Below the pieces are notes generated by a model. It did not search any database and was not told where the DNA came from. It saw nothing but the letters and a program-made list of their open reading frames with translations. From Niabella beijingensis (GTDB lineage Bacteria > Bacteroidota > Bacteroidia > Chitinophagales > Chitinophagaceae): a stretch of DNA of 64,000 bases. Positions 1 through 7,277 of the stretch are shown here, one piece after another. The stretch is from contig NZ_JAIQDI010000001.1 in assembly GCF_020034665.1 (NCBI RefSeq), positions 3,534,001 through 3,598,000 on the forward strand, read 5' to 3'. Positions within the stretch are counted from its first letter, which is position 1; each line of letters begins with the position of its first letter. The position numbers were made by a program, and so were the translations under genes.

Positions 1-1057
1 TGATCAGACCTGCTGCCAGGCCCGGGTAGGTCAGGCAGGCAAACTGCTTCCTTAGCTGCTGATAGGACACTGTCAGTTTATGAATGTGAATACAGAAAAG
101 TGCAACGGGGGTAAGCATTAAAAATCCTGCTCCATATAATACAATAGCGGCTACGGAAAGTGGCAGCAGGGGAAGAAAAACAAAGAAGAAATAGATGGTG
201 TAGCATAGGGTTAAACAACGGCCGGAGAATAGAAGCAGCTGGCAATACCGGTTTCGTTTTTCAGGTAAACAGAGCAGCAGCCCATTGAAGATCGCAAGTA
301 TATAGAACCAGGGATGTGTAAAGTCTCCGAAGAAATTGCCATTTTTTTCGTTAACAGAAAGTCCGGTAACAGGCAGCACTATGCCGATAAGAATGATCCA
401 GATCAGTCGGGTGGTCAGGAACCATTTCCCTTTTTTGTTCAGTAAAATATACAGGAAACGAAAAAGAAAAAAAAGCAGCAGTATAACCAGCGCGATATAG
501 ATAATATTTAACACATGCACTGCGAAATGGTTGCGGGCTGTTTCATAGTTCCAGGTTGGTAAAATAACTTGGATGAAAATATATGCAATGACCGGGATCA
601 GGATCGCCGCACCAAAATTCAACCAGGGGTTCCTTTTCTGGACATGACGGGTGCAGTAAATAACGATGAGCAGGAGTGTATGAACCATTGCAGGCATCAG
701 GAAGGTTCCGGTATACAATGAAGCGGTACTGCTGACCATCCATTGGGGAAGTCCAGAGGGAAACAGAGACTCGGTATTGTATAAACTGAAATAAACAAAG
801 GACAGGTGCAGCAGGAAAGAAATGAAACTGTAAGAAAGCAGTATTAGTTTCCTGCGCCGGACGGCAATGATAGCATATGCGGCGTCTGCAATAGTAAGAC
901 AGGACAACAATATACCGTAATCCAGCCAGAATGCTTTCTGTTCTTCACTCAGCAGGCTTTTGATCACAAGATAGTCCCGCCGGTAAAGGATGGATAATAC
1001 AATAACGGGAAGTGTGTGGAGCAACAGTATCCATTTAGGACTAAGCAGCGTTTTCAT
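1..1057 (-). CDS. MSEP-CTERM sorting-domain protein (partial, C-terminus beyond left edge)
   Basis: Reading from the ATG at 1057 down to the window edge gives about 352 uninterrupted residues, starting MKTLLSPKWILLLHTLPV. They form repeated hydrophobic segments joined by short basic loops, so the visible part is a polytopic membrane domain. The start, a GTFLMP motif preceded by PQWM (around residues 105-120), and the place next to an exosortase fit the MSEP-CTERM family. From memory, that family is about 900 residues or more with a C-terminal sorting signal cut by exosortase K. The start overlaps the xrtK stop by 17 nt, which indicates translational coupling. The sorting signal itself lies outside the window, so the name rests on the N-terminal domain and the context. 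Confidence 0.75.
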   Translation of the reverse strand, partial: MKTLLSPKWILLLHTLPVIVLSILYRRDYLVIKSLLSEEQKAFWLDYGILLSCLTIADAAYAIIAVRRRKLILLSYSFISFLLHLSFVYFSLYNTESLFPSGLPQWMVSSTASLYTGTFLMPAMVHTLLLIVIYCTRHVQKRNPWLNFGAAILIPVIAYIFIQVILPTWNYETARNHFAVHVLNIIYIALVILLLFFLFRFLYILLNKKGKWFLTTRLIWIILIGIVLPVTGLSVNEKNGNFFGDFTHPWFYILAIFNGLLLCLPEKRNRYCQLLLFSGRCLTLCYTIYFFFVFLPLLPLSVAAIVLYGAGFLMLTPVALFCIHIHKLTVSYQQLRKQFACLTYPGLAAGLI

Positions 1058-1571
1058 AGGTCTTGAATTTTGAATGAAACCATTTTTCTGCCAGCAGGCA
1101 GGCGGTTGTCAGGTAAAACAGGTAAATGGCCGCACCCTGTAATTCGTGCAGAGATGTCGTGTTATTAAGTATGAGTCCTGTTTGTTTTAACCCGATTGCG
1201 GTCAAAATGCGGGAGGTGTTGGCCAGGATCGTAGTCAGGTATACGGTCAGCAGCGCTAATGGCAGCATTTTTAAAAGCTGTTTAATAGAGCCGGCATACT
1301 TCAGCAACAGGTAGCCTGCCGGCAGCAGGGCTGTAAGCATAAAAGAAGCGCCCGAACAGGATTTGTTGATCAGCACATTTAGATCGGGGAAAAAGAAACC
1401 TTCGCCGGGTATGAACTGTGCCTTGTGAGCGCTGGCAATTTCAACAATGGTGCTGACCGGTGCAAGAAGAAAGAGCTGCTGCTGTATATCAGTCGACCGG
1501 AGCAGCAATTTTAAACCGGCAAGGAGCAGACCTCCCAATACGGTGAAAATAATTTTTTCTCTGGTTTGCAT
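1041..1571 (-). CDS. xrtK: Exosortase, XrtK type
   Basis: This 176-residue polytopic inner-membrane protein carries the exosortase catalytic triad in order: Cys72 in NKSCSG, Arg121 in ANTSRI and His142 in LHELQG. Exosortases are transpeptidase-like cysteine proteases that cut C-terminal sorting signals of envelope proteins, often in extracellular-polysaccharide settings. The short length (no fused C-terminal domain) and the adjacent MSEP-CTERM-like gene point to the K subtype. The gene lies 69 nt after a 26-residue ORF and overlaps the downstream substrate gene by 17 nt. Having a single dedicated target next door, rather than many scattered ones, is the known pattern for this subtype. Exosortase identity is firm; the subtype is partly inferred from context. 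Confidence 0.85.
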   Translation of the reverse strand: MQTREKIIFTVLGGLLLAGLKLLLRSTDIQQQLFLLAPVSTIVEIASAHKAQFIPGEGFFFPDLNVLINKSCSGASFMLTALLPAGYLLLKYAGSIKQLLKMLPLALLTVYLTTILANTSRILTAIGLKQTGLILNNTTSLHELQGAAIYLFYLTTACLLAEKWFHSKFKTYENAA

Positions 1572-1640
1572 GATGAATGAATAGTTACTGTGTTTTTAAA
1601 ATGGTATCACACCGGTGGACGTGAAACAAGACCGCTGCTG

Positions 1641-1721
1641 CTATTTACTTAGTACAATAACTGTAAGGATAACGATGGTAGCCAGCAGGGTGATAAGAAT
1701 TAAAAGATTATACGCTTTCAT
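1641..1721 (-). CDS. 26-residue single-span membrane peptide
   Basis: A 26-codon ORF begins MKAYNLL and ends VLSK. Apart from the flanking lysines it is almost wholly hydrophobic (Leu, Ile, Val, Thr, Ala), so it should span the membrane once. Its ATG overlaps the TGA of the upstream DUF4173 gene in the ATGA arrangement typical of translational coupling, and it precedes xrtK by 69 nt in the same direction. This fixed context argues that it is translated. It could be a small accessory subunit of the exosortase locus or a translated leader for xrtK. I know of no named family for it. Confidence 0.5.
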   Translation of the reverse strand: MKAYNLLILITLLATIVILTVIVLSK

Positions 1722-3094
1722 GGCTGTAACTGTATAAATTGATAATATAAATGACGGGATAGCAACGGCCTGTTTTTTTCGGTTTCGATGGTCTGGAGAA
1801 ATTGCTGTTTTTCCTCCGGTGCCGCATCTTTCATATAAATATCATAGAGGAGTTGTTTATTGTAAGGCAGGTCTTTTACATAATCGATGTCCCAGGTGCT
1901 TTGTTTTGAATGGTTATATTTTGTGACGATCCAGCTCCAATTGACGGCGCAGCCTATTACCAGGGCGGTATAGCCCGTCCATACCATACGGCTCAGCAGA
2001 TAGCTGTTGGTTTTGCGGTGCTTTATTTTCAGCATGGTGAACCACAGGCCGAGGGCCGTAAGCAGCAGGAATATATAAACCCCGATCCTTTTAAAGGTTA
2101 GTCCGTAGGCGGTTACATACTGGTTGTTCTTTAATACCACCACAAGGATCAGTACCGCGTTCAGGCCGATCCAGAGAAACGCATAGTCCTTCAGTGCCCG
2201 GTTCTTTTTATCAAAGTTCAGCTTGCCCTGAAAGAAGACCATAATAACGGCAATGGCCATGAGGATAGAAAAAATGAGCAGGTAGACGCGCTCGTGTAAT
2301 TCCTTGCTCAGGTTGCCGGATGGACTTTTTTCAAACTGTTCAATACAGTAGGTAACGATAAAGCCGGTGATCAGCACATTGAGTACGATCAGCGATATTT
2401 CTGCGCTCTTACGGTAGAAGGCGGCATCGGCGGATTTGGGATCGGTGCCGGTTTCAGCAGCGGTATCTGAAAAATGATCCTGTATACGGTTGTTGTACTC
2501 CAGCAGCATATCGGGTACCCAGTAATGCAGCAGGCTGAATGTAATAAAAAACCCGACGCCACTCAATATGAAGATCTGGAACAGGTCGGGATTCCAGTTG
2601 AGACGGAAAAAGGAAAGGAACAGTGAGCTGCTTGAACTGTAAACGATGAGAAATACTACCGCAAGCGTACCGGGGATCAGGAAATAATAAATCACTTTCT
2701 TATAGAATTGCCCGAGCGAAAGCGTTTTAAGCGGCAGCCAGGTAGCTAACAGGGGCGCCCGGAAAATAAAGCTGGCAAAATTCAGAGCTCCGGAGAAAGG
2801 TACCAGCAGCATGTGCATGGATGGCGCATAGGCCCTGCAGGCAATAAGAACCAGGGTGGCAAACAGTGTCAGGAACGGCAGCGGCCCGCCATACCAGGTG
2901 AAGGTGCCTACAGTTACTGCTAATGCGGCGGTAAGCCACCCGGAAAAAGGGGCGCGGCGGATAGCCGGAGCGGAGGACCGGATGGCGGTATAAATGAAAA
3001 TGGCAAACAGGCTGAAGTTGAGGCCCATCTCCTGGTTGTAGAAAAGAAAAGCGAACAGGACGGTTCCGGCGAGCAAAAAAAGATTCTTTTTCAT
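1718..3094 (-). CDS. DUF4173-like polytopic membrane protein
   Basis: This 458-residue protein has roughly ten to twelve predicted membrane spans. The first two thirds are almost continuously hydrophobic, and a charged C-terminal tail of about 80 residues (from near WDIDYVKDLPYN) follows. The layout matches the DUF4173/DUF4153-type membrane proteins of Bacteroidota, for which no function is established. The gene follows the winged-helix regulator gene by 42 nt, and its stop overlaps the 26-residue ORF by 4 nt. A dyad identical in position to the one before the 4056 gene lies 11 nt upstream of its ATG, so it probably has its own regulated promoter inside the cluster. Confidence 0.7.
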   Translation of the reverse strand: MKKNLFLLAGTVLFAFLFYNQEMGLNFSLFAIFIYTAIRSSAPAIRRAPFSGWLTAALAVTVGTFTWYGGPLPFLTLFATLVLIACRAYAPSMHMLLVPFSGALNFASFIFRAPLLATWLPLKTLSLGQFYKKVIYYFLIPGTLAVVFLIVYSSSSSLFLSFFRLNWNPDLFQIFILSGVGFFITFSLLHYWVPDMLLEYNNRIQDHFSDTAAETGTDPKSADAAFYRKSAEISLIVLNVLITGFIVTYCIEQFEKSPSGNLSKELHERVYLLIFSILMAIAVIMVFFQGKLNFDKKNRALKDYAFLWIGLNAVLILVVVLKNNQYVTAYGLTFKRIGVYIFLLLTALGLWFTMLKIKHRKTNSYLLSRMVWTGYTALVIGCAVNWSWIVTKYNHSKQSTWDIDYVKDLPYNKQLLYDIYMKDAAPEEKQQFLQTIETEKNRPLLSRHLYYQFIQLQP

Positions 3095-3104
3095 TTTAAA
3101 AGTG

Positions 3105-3119
3105 CTTTGTATTTCAAAG
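3105..3119 (-). promoter_or_regulatory. Operator-like dyad before the DUF4173 gene
   Basis: CTTTG-TATTT-CAAAG is a perfect 5-bp inverted repeat with a 5-bp spacer. It ends 10 bases upstream of the ATG at 3094. The 18 bases covering the start codon, the leader and the first arm (3092-3109) are identical to 4054-4071 before the membrane gene. Read on the minus strand, the dyad overlaps a weak TTACTTTG (compare TAnnTTTG). It is probably a binding site of the winged-helix regulator encoded at 3137-3424. Confidence 0.6.
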
Positions 3120-3136
3120 TAAATGGATAAAAAAAT

Positions 3137-3424
3137 TTATTTTAATAAACGCTCCAGTGCGTTGATGTGCTGTACAAATGATTCTTTACCGCTCTTTGTT
3201 ACCTTGTAGGACGTGCGGGTTTTTTTGCCAACAAATTCTTTTTTTACTTCTATGTATTTTTTGGCCTCCAATGCGGTGATATGACTGGCGAGATTACCGT
3301 CGGTGACACCCAGGTGTTCCTTCATTTCAAGAAAATCCACCCAGCTGTTCACCACAAGGACCGACATGATCCCGAGGCGGACCCTGCTTTCAAAATCTTT
3401 ATTCAGTTTTTCAATAATACTCAT
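3137..3424 (-). CDS. Winged-helix transcriptional regulator (HTH_34/MarR-like)
   Basis: This 95-residue protein is a single winged helix-turn-helix domain with no ligand domain. A helix-turn-helix lies at about residues 28-55 (FLEMKEHLGVTDGNLASHI) and a basic wing at about 60-75 (VKKEFVGKKTRTSYKV). It resembles the short regulators of the PF13601 type common in Bacteroidota, which often control a neighbouring membrane-protein gene. It follows the 203-residue membrane gene by 20 nt and precedes the DUF4173 gene. The two matching dyads at 3105-3119 and 4067-4081 are the obvious candidate operators, which would make the cluster autoregulated. Confidence 0.85.
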   Translation of the reverse strand: MSIIEKLNKDFESRVRLGIMSVLVVNSWVDFLEMKEHLGVTDGNLASHITALEAKKYIEVKKEFVGKKTRTSYKVTKSGKESFVQHINALERLLK

Positions 3425-3444
3425 GATATCCTCCGCAAAGCTGC

Positions 3445-4056
3445 TTATTTATATTTTTTGTACATCAGCAGTCCATAGATGATGTGCAACACCCCAAAAC
3501 CCAACGCCCAGAATACCAGTCCGTATCCCGGAATGAAGGAGGCTATGATTCCCAGCAGCGCTTCGCAATAGCCCAGGTATTGTATGTCGGAAAACGTATA
3601 GCGCGAAGCATTGATAAGTGCCAGTCCGTAAAAGAGCAGCGTTGCCGGCGCGATCAGTCCGAACAACCCATGGTAGAACAATGCCAGGCAGAACAGGCCC
3701 CCGGCAACGAGTGGTATCAGCAGCTGACCCAGTAAAAGCTTTGTGGTATTGTTCCAGATCTTTAGTCCGTTCCGTTTGCTTTTCTGAATGGTGAAAAGGA
3801 TGCCGGCACCTATGGCAGCCACCAGGATCACAATTGCCAGCACCAGGAGTTTCAATTCCAGCGAATAACTGTACTCATACCGGCTTTCGCCAAAATAATC
3901 AATATCATGTTGGCGGAACAGCCAGTAAGCGATGGCGGCACCGGCCAGTGCAATCAGTCCCGCCGCCACGCCGGATAAGCCGTTCAGCGAGATAAACCGC
4001 GACGACCGTTCCATCATCTGACGGATGTGCTGCAGATCATCTTTTGGATCATTCAT
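3445..4056 (-). CDS. Conserved membrane protein of unknown function
   Basis: A charged N-terminal stretch of about 20 residues (MNDPKDDLQHIRQMMERSSR) is followed by six hydrophobic segments: near residues 25-47, 68-90, 105-128, 130-150, 160-180 and 182-198. It is an inner-membrane protein with no catalytic motif that I can see. It is the first gene of the minus-strand cluster and lies directly before the winged-helix regulator. Such membrane-protein/regulator pairs are frequent in Bacteroidota and the membrane partner usually has no assigned function. The ATG at 4056 is supported by the promoter and dyad immediately upstream. Confidence 0.75.
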   Translation of the reverse strand: MNDPKDDLQHIRQMMERSSRFISLNGLSGVAAGLIALAGAAIAYWLFRQHDIDYFGESRYEYSYSLELKLLVLAIVILVAAIGAGILFTIQKSKRNGLKIWNNTTKLLLGQLLIPLVAGGLFCLALFYHGLFGLIAPATLLFYGLALINASRYTFSDIQYLGYCEALLGIIASFIPGYGLVFWALGFGVLHIIYGLLMYKKYK

Positions 4057-4066
4057 TTTAAAAGTG

Positions 4067-4081
4067 CTTTGAAATACAAAG
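4067..4081 (-). promoter_or_regulatory. Operator-like dyad over a -7 element before the 203-residue membrane protein gene
   Basis: CTTTG-AAATA-CAAAG is an inverted repeat that ends 10 bases upstream of the ATG at 4056, the same spacing as the copy at 3105-3119. On the minus strand it overlaps TAACTTTG, a full match to the Bacteroidota -7 element TAnnTTTG. A bound repressor would therefore cover the promoter. Transcription would begin only about 20 nt before the start codon. Confidence 0.65.
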
Positions 4082-4172
4082 TTAAAGCTTTGGTTTTTAA
4101 ACCACCAAATTTATTTTACCAGCTGACCGCTGGTTGCCAAATGCTGATCGCTGATCGCTGCCCGTTTTCAGT

Positions 4173-4180
4173 TATTTTTG
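4173..4180 (+). promoter_or_regulatory. -7 promoter element for surE-lpxB
   Basis: TATTTTTG matches TAnnTTTG. It ends only 6 nt before the ATG at 4187, so the transcript would be leaderless or nearly so. This also argues against the in-frame TTG at 4178, which lies inside the promoter element. No clear TTG-type -33 box was found at 19-21 nt. Confidence 0.55.
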
Positions 4181-4186
4181 CACTCT

Positions 4187-4987
4187 ATGGCAAACAAAAA
4201 GCAAACAGTAAAAAAAGAAGAGCCCATCATCCTGGTAACCAACGACGACGGTATTGCCGCCGCCGGTATCCGTAACCTGGTGGAAGCCGTACGGGGGCTG
4301 GGGAAAATTGTTGTGGTGGCGCCGGACAAGCCGCAGTCGGGAATGGGACACGCCATTACCATCGGTCATCCGCTGCGCCTGTATGAAGTGGAGTTGTTTG
4401 AAGGAATAAGGGCCTTTTCCTGTTCCGGAACCCCGGTTGATTGTGTAAAGCTGGCCGTGGATAAGATCCTGCACCGCAAACCAGACATTTGTATCAGTGG
4501 AATCAATCACGGTGCCAATCACAGCATCAATGTAATTTATTCCGGTACCATGTCTGCCGCAATGGAAGCGGCGATCGAAAGTATTCCCGCCGTGGGATTC
4601 TCATTGCTGGATTATGGAGCGGAACCGGATTTCACGGCTTCCCGGCACTATGCCCGGCTCATCGTAGAGAAAATGCTCCGTAAAAAACTGCCGCAACATT
4701 TCCTCCTGAATGTGAACATCCCCAAAGCGTTGCCTGAGCAGTTGAAGGGCTACAAGATCTGCAAACAGGCCTACGCCAAATACCAGGAAAAATTTATCGA
4801 GCGGAAAGATCCCCATGGGCGCAACTATTACTGGCTCACGGGGGAGTTTGTAAATTTCGATAAATCAAAGGATACGGATGTCTGGGCGCTGGCGAACAAC
4901 TATGTAAGCGTGGTACCGGTACAATTTGATCTTACCGATTATAGTCTGAAACAGAAACTGGAAAAGGACTGGGAGGAGTCGAAATAA
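4187..4987 (+). CDS. surE: 5'/3'-nucleotidase SurE
   Basis: This 266-residue cytoplasmic protein has the SurE metal site VTNDDGI (Asp20, Asp21), the PQSGMGHAIT loop and the GINHGANHS motif containing the metal-binding Asn. The family dephosphorylates nucleoside 5'- and 3'-monophosphates and short polyphosphates and is linked to stress survival. I chose the ATG at 4187 because the nine bases before it belong to a -7 promoter element. The stop codon overlaps the lpxB start by one base (TAATG), so the two genes are translationally coupled. This surE-lpxB pairing is common in Bacteroidota. Confidence 0.95.
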   Translation: MANKKQTVKKEEPIILVTNDDGIAAAGIRNLVEAVRGLGKIVVVAPDKPQSGMGHAITIGHPLRLYEVELFEGIRAFSCSGTPVDCVKLAVDKILHRKPDICISGINHGANHSINVIYSGTMSAAMEAAIESIPAVGFSLLDYGAEPDFTASRHYARLIVEKMLRKKLPQHFLLNVNIPKALPEQLKGYKICKQAYAKYQEKFIERKDPHGRNYYWLTGEFVNFDKSKDTDVWALANNYVSVVPVQFDLTDYSLKQKLEKDWEESK

Positions 4988-6129
4988 TGAGCAGTCATCC
5001 CAGGTATTATATTATTGCGGGAGAAGCCTCCGGCGATCTTCATGGGAGTAATCTTGTTGCAGCATTAAAACAACAGGTGCCCGGCTGCGAGATCCGCGGC
5101 TGGGGCGGCGATAAGATGGAGGCCGCAGGAATGAAGCTGGTAAAGCATTACCGGGAGCTGGCATTTATGGGCTTTGTGGAAGTAGTGATGAACCTCAAAA
5201 CCATTTTGAACAACCTCCGTTTCTGTAAGGAAGATGTGCTGGCCTTTAAACCGGATCTGCTGATCCTGGTGGACTATCCGGGCTTTAACCTCCGCATCGC
5301 CAAATGGGCAAAGGAGCAGGGCATCCGCGTGGTATATTACATTTCGCCCCAGGTGTGGGCATGGAAAGAGGGGCGTGTAAAAATGATGAAACGCTGTATC
5401 GACAAAATGCTGGTGATCCTGCCTTTTGAAAAAGCCTATTACCGGCAAAAGTGGAACTGGGAAGTGGACTATGTAGGACATCCGCTGATCGAGGAGATCG
5501 AACGGAAAAAGAAAGCCGGAACAGATCTTGTAATAAAAGACGCCGATGGCGCGCCGGTAACCAAACCGGTGATCGCATTGCTGCCCGGCAGCCGCAAACA
5601 GGAGATTGAAAAAAAACTGCCTGTAATGCTGGCTGTAAGCAGGGAATTTCCGGATTACCAGTTTGTGGTGGCGCAGGCACCGGCGGTGGAGAATAGTTTT
5701 TACCAGCAATTCACCCGGGAGTATCCCAATGTAAGTATTGTTAATAATCGTACCTACGATGTATTGTTGCAGTCCACCGCTGCACTGGTGACCTCCGGCA
5801 CAGCCACGCTGGAAACCGCCCTGTTCGGGGTTCCGGAAGTGGTTTGTTACAAAGGCTCCGAGATCAGTTACCAGATCGCAAAACGCGTGATCAGTATCAA
5901 GTATATCTCCCTGGTGAACCTGATCATGGACAAACCGGTAGTAAAAGAACTGATACAGGGAGAAATGAACACAGCAAATATCATTACCGAACTGACTGCT
6001 TTGTTATTCGATGAGCAGCGGAAAGCGGCGTTAAAGAAGGATTATGAAGCCTTGCACCGGATCCTGGCAGCAGAAGGCAATGCATCCCGAAAAGCAGCAG
6101 AAATTATCACTCAATTGGTAAAGACTTAG
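4987..6129 (+). CDS. lpxB: Lipid-A-disaccharide synthase
   Basis: LpxB (380 residues) joins UDP-2,3-diacylglucosamine to lipid X to form the disaccharide backbone of lipid A, at the inner face of the cytoplasmic membrane. Visible family signatures are AGEASGDLHG near the N-terminus, GWGGDKM, the LVDYPGFNLRIAKWAK stretch, YYISPQVWAWKEGR and the GT-B nucleotide-binding motif LLPGSRKQEI (around residue 200). The length is normal for the family. It is coupled to surE by a one-base overlap. Its last 23 bases overlap the 3' end of the convergent gene at 6107. Other lipid A genes in the window (lpxD, lpxC-fabZ) lie 27 kb away. Confidence 0.96.
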   Translation: MSSHPRYYIIAGEASGDLHGSNLVAALKQQVPGCEIRGWGGDKMEAAGMKLVKHYRELAFMGFVEVVMNLKTILNNLRFCKEDVLAFKPDLLILVDYPGFNLRIAKWAKEQGIRVVYYISPQVWAWKEGRVKMMKRCIDKMLVILPFEKAYYRQKWNWEVDYVGHPLIEEIERKKKAGTDLVIKDADGAPVTKPVIALLPGSRKQEIEKKLPVMLAVSREFPDYQFVVAQAPAVENSFYQQFTREYPNVSIVNNRTYDVLLQSTAALVTSGTATLETALFGVPEVVCYKGSEISYQIAKRVISIKYISLVNLIMDKPVVKELIQGEMNTANIITELTALLFDEQRKAALKKDYEALHRILAAEGNASRKAAEIITQLVKT

Positions 6130-6769
6130 CTTTTTTCTTTTTAAAAAGAAGAACAATACCGGCGCCAATTGCCAGTAGCAACGCAATACTTCCGAATTTG
6201 CCAATGATCCATCCCAATTTGTACCCGATCCTTTCCGCGGCTGATGGCGGCTTGGGAGCGGTTATGGTCAGGGAGCGGAAGAAGCGGTCCTTCCGGGCGG
6301 TATAGGCGGACTTCTGATCGGCACGTACATTTAATGCAACAGCGATCAATACATTGTTGACCAACACGGTCCTGCTTATTGAAGTAACGGGAACATCCGA
6401 GTATTTTTTGGAGGTTATTTCATAGTCGATGCCGGGAAAGCCGTTTACAGTACAGTGCTGCACCAATGAGATTTTTCCCAGGTTCTTTTTTCTAAGTGCC
6501 TGGATCAGGCTGTTGTAATAGGCTTTTACATTGGTTACCGGGCGCTGATCCGGGATTGATTTTGCAAAATCAGTCATTGCAACAATATAATTGGCACTGT
6601 CTGTAAGCTGCGAGTAGGTCAGCACACCTTCAACCGAATCTGCTTCCGGTTTTTCCGGAAATTCGATGGAGCCTGTGTTCAGCAGCTCTTGTATAAAAGG
6701 TTTCTGACTCCTCCCGGATACATAAAGGCAGATAAGAAGCAGTAAAAGGATTGGTTTTTTCATCAGCAT
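6107..6769 (-). CDS. Secreted, membrane-anchored protein of unknown function
   Basis: This 220-residue protein has a signal peptide at about residues 1-21 (LLLLLICLYVSGRSQ), an exported domain of about 155 residues, one transmembrane segment near 188-208 (GSIALLLAIGAGIVLLF) and a lysine-rich tail. It should be anchored in the inner membrane with the domain in the periplasm. I recognise no family. Two in-frame ATGs (6769 and 6763) could serve as the start. It is convergent with lpxB and overlaps its last 23 bases, with no room for a separate terminator. The gene for DUF6728 lies just upstream in the same direction. Confidence 0.7.
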   Translation of the reverse strand: MLMKKPILLLLLICLYVSGRSQKPFIQELLNTGSIEFPEKPEADSVEGVLTYSQLTDSANYIVAMTDFAKSIPDQRPVTNVKAYYNSLIQALRKKNLGKISLVQHCTVNGFPGIDYEITSKKYSDVPVTSISRTVLVNNVLIAVALNVRADQKSAYTARKDRFFRSLTITAPKPPSAAERIGYKLGWIIGKFGSIALLLAIGAGIVLLFKKKKAKSLPIE

Positions 6770-6796
6770 TTTATTCGAAACGATCTGTGGGGGATT

Positions 6797-6961
6797 TTAA
6801 CGGCGCAATAATTTTATAATGATAATAATAATAGCGATAAGAAACAATAAAAGACTCAGCCGGTTGATGCCGTGCATATAGCCCACCCATTTACTTTTCG
6901 GGCGGGCCGGGTCTTTCTTTTTTAAAAATAAATATTCGGCTATTTGATCCCAGATGCCCAT
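6797..6961 (-). CDS. DUF6728 family small membrane protein
   Basis: A 54-residue protein begins MGIWDQIAEYLFLKKKDP and has one C-terminal membrane span (LSLLLFLIAIIIIIIKLL) flanked by basic residues. The first half (EYLFLKKKDP, SKWVGYMHGINR) matches from memory the short Bacteroidota family DUF6728, of unknown function. Its stop lies 27 nt before the start of the downstream minus-strand gene, so the two may be co-transcribed. The composition and the conserved soluble half support a real gene. Confidence 0.75.
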   Translation of the reverse strand: MGIWDQIAEYLFLKKKDPARPKSKWVGYMHGINRLSLLLFLIAIIIIIIKLLRR

Positions 6962-7263
6962 GTATTTGCTGCTTTAAAAAGTAAAGGTATGCTATTTAGC
7001 GATTAGCTATAAGCTATCAGTGATCAGCCGTCGGATTTGAGACCCGGTCACTGGCTGGCTGAGCTTTGTCTAACTGGGGGATCACAACAGATCATCAGGC
7101 AGCTGTTTTTCAGGAAATCAGTCTCCCGGCTGAGGTCTGAAGTCCCGGTTCTCAAATCTCAGAGCTGAAGCAGGGCAACAGCATATAAAAGCTAACAGCT
7201 GATAGCTAACCGCCTTCAGCTGAAATCTCCGCCGTATCTTTTATACATATCAACCTTTCAACT
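6962..7263. repeat. Intergenic region with degenerate GCTGATAGCT-type repeats
   Basis: This gap between the DUF6728 gene and glyS contains no convincing ORF. It holds several imperfect copies of a GCTGATAGCTA-like word (around 6998-7030 and 7186-7208) and one copy of CTCAAATCTCA (7151-7161). Both words recur in other gaps of the window. The first part also carries the minus-strand promoter region of the DUF6728 gene. Confidence 0.5.
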
Positions 7264-7271
7264 TACTTTTG
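7264..7271 (+). promoter_or_regulatory. -7 promoter element for glyS
   Basis: TACTTTTG matches TAnnTTTG and ends 6 nt before the ATG at 7278, the same spacing as for surE. The two start regions are nearly the same: TTTTGCA, four to five bases, then TATGGCAA. A leaderless or very short-leader transcript is likely. Confidence 0.55.
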
Positions 7272-7277
7272 CAGCCT

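Noticed and set aside
4178..4186. TTG start for surE adding three residues
   Set aside because: The TTG is part of the TATTTTTG promoter element, and the ATG at 4187 fits the family.
7269..7277. TTG start for glyS adding three residues
   Set aside because: It overlaps the TACTTTTG promoter element; the ATG at 7278 is the normal start.
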